Shown here piece after piece: positions 6,815 through 12,019 of a stretch of 12,019 nt of DNA (within the stretch, counting starts at the first letter, position 1; every line of letters begins with the position of its first letter). A program made the position numbers and the translations under genes. This stretch comes from an uncultured Methanomicrobiales archaeon (lineage in GTDB: Archaea; Thermoplasmatota; Thermoplasmata; Methanomassiliicoccales; Methanomethylophilaceae). The DNA is taken from assembly GCA_937892275.1 (NCBI GenBank), contig CALAVG010000033.1:1-12019 (forward strand), given 5' to 3'. Below the pieces are notes generated by a model. The model made no database searches. It worked only from the letters and a program-made list of their open reading frames with translations, and was not told where the DNA came from.

Positions 6815-6937
6815 TCAGGGCTCCTCCTCTAAAGGCACCTCCTGAGAAGCGGTTTGATCGTCCCCAGGTAAGGCCGTAAGATCGTTCTTGTGCAGTTCTA
6901 ACCAGAGAAGGTATTCCCATTCGTCCATGTAGACCAA
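6815..6937 (-). CDS. Small acidic protein, 40 residues, translationally coupled to the recombinase
   Basis: A short open frame runs from TTG 6937 to the TGA at 6815-6817, directly abutting the recombinase ATG. AAGGAGGT at 6945-6952, almost a perfect ribosome-binding site, lies 7 bases before the TTG. An in-frame ATG at 6928 would give 37 residues but has worse spacing. The peptide begins MVYMDEWEYLLWLELHKNDL and ends in an acidic, proline-bearing tail (VPLEEEP). Its first half looks like one amphipathic helix rich in Trp, Leu and acidic residues. I recognise no family. Coupling to the recombinase suggests a directionality factor, an assembly partner or an inhibitor, but this is guesswork. The ribosome-binding site and clean junction are the main evidence that it is real. 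Confidence 0.62.
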   Translation of the reverse strand: MVYMDEWEYLLWLELHKNDLTALPGDDQTASQEVPLEEEP

Positions 6938-6961
6938 TTCTTGCACCTCCTTAAACTAATA

Positions 6962-7036
6962 TTTCCCGTAAACGGGATAATTGAGATTAGGGGAAACGAA
7001 TATTAATATTTTACTACCGTTTCCGGGAAAATTGAG
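6962..7036. promoter_or_regulatory. Bidirectional promoter with paired operator-like repeats
   Basis: The centre is AATATTAATATT at 6999-7010, a perfect 12-base palindrome that can serve as a TATA box in both directions. On its left lies CCGTAAACGGGATAATTGAG (6966-6985) and on its right CCGTTTCCGGGAAAATTGAG (7017-7036). The two are direct repeats sharing 16 of 20 bases. Each also contains inverted symmetry (CCCGT..ACGGG, TTTCC.GGAAA), and TTTCCCGTAAACGG (6962-6975) pairs with CCGTTTCCGGGAAA (7017-7030) at 13 of 14 bases. A partial third copy, GGGGAAACG, is at 6990-6998. Predicted transcription starts (near 6979 leftward and 7030 rightward) fall inside the repeats. Autoregulation by the AbrB-like protein at 7041 is the natural reading. 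Confidence 0.65.
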
Positions 7037-7040
7037 TAAG

Positions 7041-7367
7041 ATGATATTCCTAGGATCCGTAAAAGTTGATTCATCTAAGAGGCTGACCCTCATCAAAGAG
7101 GTGGCAGAGATTCTGAATGTCGAGAAGGAAGACAACATCATGTTCTTCATCAACGATGGGGAGATCGTCATCCGGAAGGTGCTGCCGGAGCAGGGCAACA
7201 TGATCAAGAAAAACATGGCCGAGTTCAATGATTGGGCTAGAAAGAGGCAGTGCGAGATCGATATGATGGAAGATCAGGAAGAAAAGGATATGGCTTCTGA
7301 ACAGCTTCAGGAAAAGATAGATCAGATGAGGGATTATGAAACGGCCTTCAAAGATATGATGGGGTGA
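7041..7367 (+). CDS. AbrB/SpoVT-like DNA-binding regulator with C-terminal coiled coil
   Basis: The 108-residue protein has an N-terminal swapped-hairpin AbrB domain (about residues 1-48): MIFLGSVKVDSSKRLTLIKE, then EILNVEKEDNIMFFINDGEI and VIRKV. Such domains dimerise and bind DNA; in this setting the protein is probably the operon repressor or an antitoxin-like regulator. Residues 55-105 are highly charged and helical (DMMEDQEEKDMASEQLQEKI), likely a coiled coil for oligomerisation or partner binding. The ATG at 7041 is chosen because the AbrB fold starts there; an in-frame TTG at 6981 would add 20 residues read from operator DNA. The ribosome-binding site is weak and the start is near the predicted transcription start, so the transcript may be nearly leaderless. 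Composition is host-like, unlike the two genes downstream. Confidence 0.85.
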   Translation: MIFLGSVKVDSSKRLTLIKEVAEILNVEKEDNIMFFINDGEIVIRKVLPEQGNMIKKNMAEFNDWARKRQCEIDMMEDQEEKDMASEQLQEKIDQMRDYETAFKDMMG

Positions 7368-7371
7368 TAAC

Positions 7372-9177
7372 ATGACTTCGCAACAATATACTCATGTGGA
7401 ACAGCCTCTTTCATTACTGTTATCAGAAATTCAAGTAGGGAAAATTGGTCTACCAGATATTCAACGCCCCTATGTTTGGCCAGATGCAAAAGTGAGAAAT
7501 TTATTTGATTCCCTGATGAAAGGATTTCCAATCGGGTACCTCATGTTTTGGGATACACCTGATAAATATGGCAAAGATAAATTCATTGGAACCGATGAGA
7601 AATCGTACAAATCTGCTAAGTCTCTTGTAATAGATGGCCAACAGAGACTCACAGCATTATACGCTGCGATGTATGGTATTTATGTAGTGGATAAAAACTA
7701 CAATGATAGGGCAATAAGGATAGCTTTTAACCCTATGAATAAAAAATTTGATGTGTGGTCTGCCGCAATTGAGAAGAATCCAAATTATGTACCTGATATC
7801 AGTAAGTTATTGAGTGTTGCTAATTCAAAAATAACAGAGAGAAAGAAATTTATTGAGAATTTGAAGGTGAAACGCAAAGCCGATCTCGAAAAAACCGGTA
7901 CTATTATTGAGAGTGATCTTATAACAGATGAAGAGGAAGCATTAATAGAGAAAGGTTTCGATGAGCTTTATGGTCTTCTCGATGTTAAAATTCCAACAAT
8001 AGATATATTTGGGACACTAAGTGAAAAGGATGTAGCTGAGATCTTTGTAAGAGTAAATTCTGCAGGACAAAAGATCAAAGAAAATGACTTCATCATGACA
8101 CTCATTTCAGTATACGATCCTAACCTAAAGGTAAGCATCAATGATTTTTGTAAAAACTCTTCAACACCCGGAGGCACATCATATAATCCTCTAATTGCTC
8201 TTGACATGTCTCATATTGTCAGAATTGCTGCAGGTTTAGCCTTTAATAGAGGTCGTTTAAACTATGCTTATAAGATTCTTTTGGGAATAGATCTCAATGA
8301 AAAAGGAGGAGAACCATCGCCCGAGAGACGTAGTGGAATGTTCTCACAGTTTTCTAAAGCTGTTTCAATTGCAATGAATGAAACAGATTGGAGTATGTAC
8401 ATAAACACAATTGAAGGTGCTGGTTATGTCAATAAAAATCTGATTTCTTCTAAGTATGCCGTCATTTATTGTTATATGTTTTATCTGATAGGTAAATATA
8501 CATTCAAAGTAAAGCAATCGGAGTTAAAAGTGATCATTCGTAAGTGGTTCTTTTTCTCATCCATGACTTCATTTTATACTGGGTCTTCCGAGTCTGATGT
8601 TGAATCTCAATTGAATGATCTAATGGATTTGCCTAAAAATCAAACAGAGTTCATTAACTATTTTGATACAGCAATCAATTCTGAATTTACTGACAGTTAT
8701 TTCGAAACAACGCTACCGCATATGTTAGATACCAGTGGAAATAAACATCCATTGTGGTTTGCATTTGTAGCATCCCAGATCGTCTTGGGAGCAAAGGCAA
8801 TGTTTTCGAATGTATCCATTCAGCAATTACTGACATTGGTTCAAACTGACAAGCCTGTTTATGATAAACACCACATCTATCCGAAACAGTACCTTAAGAC
8901 AAAAGAATATAACGACCGTAAGATCAATCAGTTAGCAAATTTCCTCTTTATCGATTATGACACCAATATTGATATTGGGCAGGATCCACCTAGTATGTAT
9001 GTGCCTCCAAGAAGGAAATCAATGGGTGAAGAAGAATACAAGGAGATGTGTTCAGCATCGGCATTGCCTGAAGGATTTGAGAATCTCGATTACTCTCAAT
9101 TTTTGGAGAAACGTAGGACTCTAATGGCTAAGAAAATTAGAGAAGCTTACAATAAACTATCAGAACTGACGGGGTGA
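7372..9177 (+). CDS. DUF262 and HNH nuclease protein (GmrSD/SspE-like defence effector)
   Basis: The 601-residue protein has the two-part layout of DUF262/DUF1524-type defence proteins. The N-terminal DUF262 domain shows IQRPYVWP (30-37), GFPIGYLMFW (51-60), the nucleotide-linked VIDGQQRLTALY (86-97) and FVRVNSAGQ (225-233). In relatives this domain hydrolyses NTPs and senses DNA modification. A helical middle follows. The C-terminal HNH-like region has KHHIYPKQYL (499-508), INQLANFLFI (518-527), Asn532 and DPPSMY (538-543), matching the H-H, N and P..Y pattern of DUF262-linked nucleases, so nuclease activity is probably intact. The start follows the regulator stop by four bases, with GGGGTGA as ribosome-binding site. 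It is much more AT-rich than the regulator, pointing to transfer. It likely cuts or nicks invading DNA together with the methyltransferase gene downstream. Confidence 0.9.
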   Translation: MTSQQYTHVEQPLSLLLSEIQVGKIGLPDIQRPYVWPDAKVRNLFDSLMKGFPIGYLMFWDTPDKYGKDKFIGTDEKSYKSAKSLVIDGQQRLTALYAAMYGIYVVDKNYNDRAIRIAFNPMNKKFDVWSAAIEKNPNYVPDISKLLSVANSKITERKKFIENLKVKRKADLEKTGTIIESDLITDEEEALIEKGFDELYGLLDVKIPTIDIFGTLSEKDVAEIFVRVNSAGQKIKENDFIMTLISVYDPNLKVSINDFCKNSSTPGGTSYNPLIALDMSHIVRIAAGLAFNRGRLNYAYKILLGIDLNEKGGEPSPERRSGMFSQFSKAVSIAMNETDWSMYINTIEGAGYVNKNLISSKYAVIYCYMFYLIGKYTFKVKQSELKVIIRKWFFFSSMTSFYTGSSESDVESQLNDLMDLPKNQTEFINYFDTAINSEFTDSYFETTLPHMLDTSGNKHPLWFAFVASQIVLGAKAMFSNVSIQQLLTLVQTDKPVYDKHHIYPKQYLKTKEYNDRKINQLANFLFIDYDTNIDIGQDPPSMYVPPRRKSMGEEEYKEMCSASALPEGFENLDYSQFLEKRRTLMAKKIREAYNKLSELTG

Positions 9178-9181
9178 TGAA

Positions 9182-11872
9182 ATGCCTAACGCACCTCTTG
9201 ATTGGAAAGACATCAAAAATTCAGCAGCCAAATTTTCTATACGTTTCAAAGATGCGAAGAAAGAAGAGTCGTATAAGCAGACGTTTTGGAATGAATTCTT
9301 AGCAATGTTTGGGATAGATGCTATTGAAGTAGGCATGTATGAGCAGTTCGTGAAAAAATATGATAACCATGCTGGGGAGATTGATTATTTTTGGCCTGGT
9401 AGACTCATAATAGAGCACAAATCGGCTGGAAAGGATTTGGATGCAGCACTAGATCAGGCAATGAATTATATTCTTGGGATAGAGGATAGAAAAGTTTGGC
9501 CTCGCTACATCATTGTATCAGATTTTAAGCGTATCAGACTAATTGATATTATTGAACATACTGATGTAACAATTAAGCTTGAAGATCTTTCTGAAGAAAT
9601 AGAAAGATTTGGATTTGTTGCTGGTTACAAAAACAGGAGAATTGAAGGACAACACCCCGTCAACATTAAAGCAGCTGAAGCAATGGGAAACCTATACGAT
9701 TTGTTGAAGAAATCGAATTATCCAGAAGATGATTTGGATACTTTATTAATAAGGTTGGTATTTTGCATGTTCGCAGAGGATTCTGATCTTTTTGAAAAGG
9801 ACATTTTTTCATCATACTTATCTTTCCACACGGGAGAAGATGGATCTGGTATGGCTGGTGCTTTAACTGAAATCTTTTCAGTATTGAATACCCCTCTAGA
9901 ACAGCGTCAAAAAGCAATGTCTTCAGAACTGATGAATTTCCCTTATGTTAATGGAGGGTTATTTGCTAAAGTGATTGCCAGTCCTTTATTCGATAGAGAA
10001 ATGAGAGATTGTTTACTTGAGGCATCCAGACTCAACTGGAAGTTTATTTCTCCTGCAATATTCGGTTCGCTTTTCCAAGGGGTGATGGATCCAATTCAAA
10101 GAAGAGAATTAGGTGCCCATTACACATCTGAAGAGAACATACTCAAAGTGATTAATCCTCTGTTTATGGATGACCTTAGATCAGAGTATGAAGCAATAAA
10201 AAACAATAAACCTGCGTTGAAAGAGTTTGTTAATAAGTTATCAAAAATAAAAATCATGGATCCAGCATGTGGATGTGGAAATTTCCTCATCATATCTTAT
10301 CGTGAATTGAAATATTTAGAAATGGACGCATACGATTCACTATATGGGGAAACTGCAGTTAACAGAGCGTCACGCATATCAATTGATAGTTTCTACGGTA
10401 TCGAATATGAGTCATTTCCAGCACAAATTGCACAAGTTGCTATGTGGTTAATGGAGCATTTAATGAGCCTTGATAGAAGGAAAAGGTTTGGTTACACAGA
10501 TTCTATTATTCCATTGAAGAGTAGTGCAAACATCGTTTGTGGCAATTCGTTAAAAATTCCATGGGATAGTATTGTAGCACCCGATGAGCTAACATACATT
10601 GTAGGTAACCCTCCATTTGTCGGTTCATCTATGATGACAGATGAACAGAAAGAAGAAGCTGTTGCAATATTTGGAAAAATAAAACTTTCAAACAGCATAG
10701 ATTATGTTGGTGCTTGGTACCATCTGGCATCGAAATATATTCAGGGAACCAAAATCCGTTGCGCATTTGTATCTACGAATAGTATCTGTCAAGGTGAACA
10801 GGTTGGGCCATTATGGAATACGATGATTGAAAAGTATGGAATCAAAATTGATTTTGCATACCGTACCTTCAAATGGAACAATGAAGCAAGAGGAAAAGCA
10901 GCAGTTCATTGCGTCATTGTAGGGTTTTCATTATCATCGGTAGAAACTAAAAAGTTCATTGTAAAAGAAAATGGAGAAATTGTTAGTGCAAAGAACATTA
11001 GCCCTTATCTAATAGATGCCCCAAGTGTTGTTGTAGAAAGTAGATCATCACCATTAGTTAAATGGGCGCCACGCGCTACTAAAGGGAACCAGCCTTCAGA
11101 TGGTAAAAATCTTATTTTTGACAAGGCAGTAAAAGATCAGATTGAAGAAGCTTGTCCACAAGCACACAGTTACATACGCCCTTATGTTGGTTCTGTAGAA
11201 TTTATCAACGGGGGCGATCGTTACTGTCTTTGGTTAAATGATAGCGATCGTGAGTGGACTGGATGTAAAGCAATTACAGATCGTGTAGAGAAAGTAAAAG
11301 AATTCAGGATTAAAAGCTCAGCAAAACCAACAAGAGATAAAGCACAAACGCCTCATTTATTTTTCTCTATTACTCAGCCAGACACAGACTTTATTGTAAT
11401 TCCCCGTGTATCATCAGGAGATAGGGAATACATACCTATGGGAATTATGCATCCCGATGTGATTGCAAGCGATGGGGTAACCATTGTTCATAGTAATGAT
11501 CTGTTCATATTTGGTGTATTAACTTCAAGAGCACACATGGCGTGGGTAAGAGTTGTAGGCGGTAGACTTAAAAGTGATTATCGTTACTCTGGAAGTGTTG
11601 TATACAACACGTTCCCATGGCCAAAAGCTACAGAAGAACAAAAAGCAGATATTGTAGATAAGGCAAACAACATACTTGAAATAAGATCGCACTACACAGA
11701 GAATTTAGCAACATTATATGGTAGTGCAACAATGCCTTCGGATCTAGCCAAGGCTCATAAAGCATTGGATAAAGCAGTTGAATCACTTTATCGGAAAGAA
11801 CCATTCGAAGATGAAATGGAGGTTATATCGCACCTAATGACTTTGTATTCTGAGGTTAATTGGCGGTTTTAA
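9182..11872 (+). CDS. MmeI-like fused restriction endonuclease and adenine methyltransferase
   Basis: The 896-residue protein has the single-chain layout of MmeI (type IIL) enzymes. Residues 65-85 hold a PD-(D/E)xK nuclease centre, Asp68-x9-Glu78-x-Lys80 (EIDYFWPGRLIIEHK), with the same D-x9-ExK spacing as MmeI. A helical connector follows to about 300. The gamma-class methyltransferase has SAM motif I MDPACGCGNFL (359-369), the IEYE region (407-410) and catalytic NPPF (476-479). A target-recognition region spans about 620-815, ending at RYSGSVVYNTFPWP (801-814), and a helical C-terminus closes the chain. Enzymes of this type methylate adenine on one strand and cut at a distance. Length is typical of the family and all key residues are present. 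The start is four bases after the DUF262 stop, with GGGGTGA upstream. Strongly AT-rich; target sequence not predictable by eye. Confidence 0.92.
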   Translation: MPNAPLDWKDIKNSAAKFSIRFKDAKKEESYKQTFWNEFLAMFGIDAIEVGMYEQFVKKYDNHAGEIDYFWPGRLIIEHKSAGKDLDAALDQAMNYILGIEDRKVWPRYIIVSDFKRIRLIDIIEHTDVTIKLEDLSEEIERFGFVAGYKNRRIEGQHPVNIKAAEAMGNLYDLLKKSNYPEDDLDTLLIRLVFCMFAEDSDLFEKDIFSSYLSFHTGEDGSGMAGALTEIFSVLNTPLEQRQKAMSSELMNFPYVNGGLFAKVIASPLFDREMRDCLLEASRLNWKFISPAIFGSLFQGVMDPIQRRELGAHYTSEENILKVINPLFMDDLRSEYEAIKNNKPALKEFVNKLSKIKIMDPACGCGNFLIISYRELKYLEMDAYDSLYGETAVNRASRISIDSFYGIEYESFPAQIAQVAMWLMEHLMSLDRRKRFGYTDSIIPLKSSANIVCGNSLKIPWDSIVAPDELTYIVGNPPFVGSSMMTDEQKEEAVAIFGKIKLSNSIDYVGAWYHLASKYIQGTKIRCAFVSTNSICQGEQVGPLWNTMIEKYGIKIDFAYRTFKWNNEARGKAAVHCVIVGFSLSSVETKKFIVKENGEIVSAKNISPYLIDAPSVVVESRSSPLVKWAPRATKGNQPSDGKNLIFDKAVKDQIEEACPQAHSYIRPYVGSVEFINGGDRYCLWLNDSDREWTGCKAITDRVEKVKEFRIKSSAKPTRDKAQTPHLFFSITQPDTDFIVIPRVSSGDREYIPMGIMHPDVIASDGVTIVHSNDLFIFGVLTSRAHMAWVRVVGGRLKSDYRYSGSVVYNTFPWPKATEEQKADIVDKANNILEIRSHYTENLATLYGSATMPSDLAKAHKALDKAVESLYRKEPFEDEMEVISHLMTLYSEVNWRF

Positions 11873-11900
11873 CTTTGGTCATCTTCATCAAGTCTACGCA

Positions 11901-12014
11901 TCCTCCCCTTCGCTCGCTGCGCTCGCTCGGGTCGTATGCTCTCCATCCCCGTTGCCTCGCTTCACTCGGCAACGCGGATGTTCGCGGTATTCGCCCGCGT
12001 CCCCTCCGACGGAG
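11901..12014. repeat. GC-rich palindromic tract after the defence operon
   Basis: Composition changes abruptly from AT-rich coding DNA to GC-rich DNA. The tract holds CGCTCGCT repeated at 11911-11918 and 11920-11927, inverted arms CGTTGCC (11950-11956) and GGCAACG (11968-11974) around an 11-base loop, and CTCCG-A-CGGAG at 12004-12014. The hairpin at 11950-11974 could terminate transcription, but no T-tract follows. No credible gene is present from 11873 to the end. It may be an island boundary or a dispersed repeat family. Confidence 0.5.
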
Positions 12015-12019
12015 CTCCA

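Noticed and set aside
6233..6832. Long plus-strand open frame opposite the recombinase
   Set aside because: The recombinase on the other strand has every catalytic residue; this frame has no recognisable features.
11869..11946. A 25-codon minus-strand frame in the final GC-rich tract
   Set aside because: Low-complexity arginine/alanine sequence produced by the repeat, with no convincing start context.
11950..11974. Intrinsic terminator after the methyltransferase gene
   Set aside because: The hairpin arms are real but no T-tract follows, and archaeal termination relies mainly on T-runs; kept only as part of the repeat tract.
1..12019. CRISPR array, tRNA or rRNA genes
   Set aside because: No regularly spaced repeats, no cloverleaf-like segments and no rRNA-like conserved stretches were seen in any gap between genes.
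4975..12019. Attachment-site direct repeats flanking the integrase and defence segment
   Set aside because: I compared the two edges by eye and found no convincing matching repeat; the right edge may lie outside the window.

Overview
The window looks like archaeal chromosome, most plausibly a methanogen of the Thermoplasmata/Methanomassiliicoccales type (inference, about 60% sure of that order). The reasons are strong GGAGGTGA-type ribosome-binding sites, AT-rich boxes 25-30 bases before predicted transcript starts, one apparently leaderless gene, heavy AGG/AGA arginine use, and an iron-sulfur flavoprotein of the methanogen type. Most of the window has roughly 55-60% GC in lines counted by hand. 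Positions 7372-11872 are far more AT-rich.

Positions 1-4243 form a sulfur-assimilation locus. A leftward unit holds metA (homoserine O-acyltransferase, with Glu111 predicting acetyl-CoA use) and the first 17 codons of a NifS/IscS-type cysteine desulfurase. Divergent from it is a tightly packed rightward unit: metY (O-acetylhomoserine sulfhydrylase), cysK (cysteine synthase) and an Rrf2-family regulator with three cysteines. Tail to tail with the regulator lies a DUF3877-like gene of unknown function. The metA/metY intergenic region and the promoter of the DUF3877-like gene carry nearly the same palindrome (16 of 19 bases identical), so the Rrf2 protein probably controls all three transcripts. 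MetA and MetY would make homocysteine, CysK cysteine, and NifS would pass sulfur to Fe-S clusters that Rrf2 could sense.

Positions 4244-4974 hold an iron-sulfur flavoprotein gene with its own promoter region and a long inverted repeat.

Positions 4993-7036 look like mobile-element remains. They contain a frameshifted gene with a weak resemblance to archaeal replication proteins, an intact XerC/D-like tyrosine recombinase, and a previously uncalled 40-residue gene that ends two bases before the recombinase start codon with no untranslated gap.

Positions 7041-11872 are a probable defence operon. It encodes a small AbrB-like regulator, a DUF262 protein with a C-terminal HNH nuclease (GmrSD/SspE-like), and an MmeI-like fused nuclease-methyltransferase. 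The regulator has host-like composition, while the two effectors are AT-rich and look acquired. The regulator and recombinase units diverge from a compact region with a palindromic AT box flanked by two copies of a 20-base repeat. The last 120 or so bases are GC-rich, palindrome-rich and without a credible gene.
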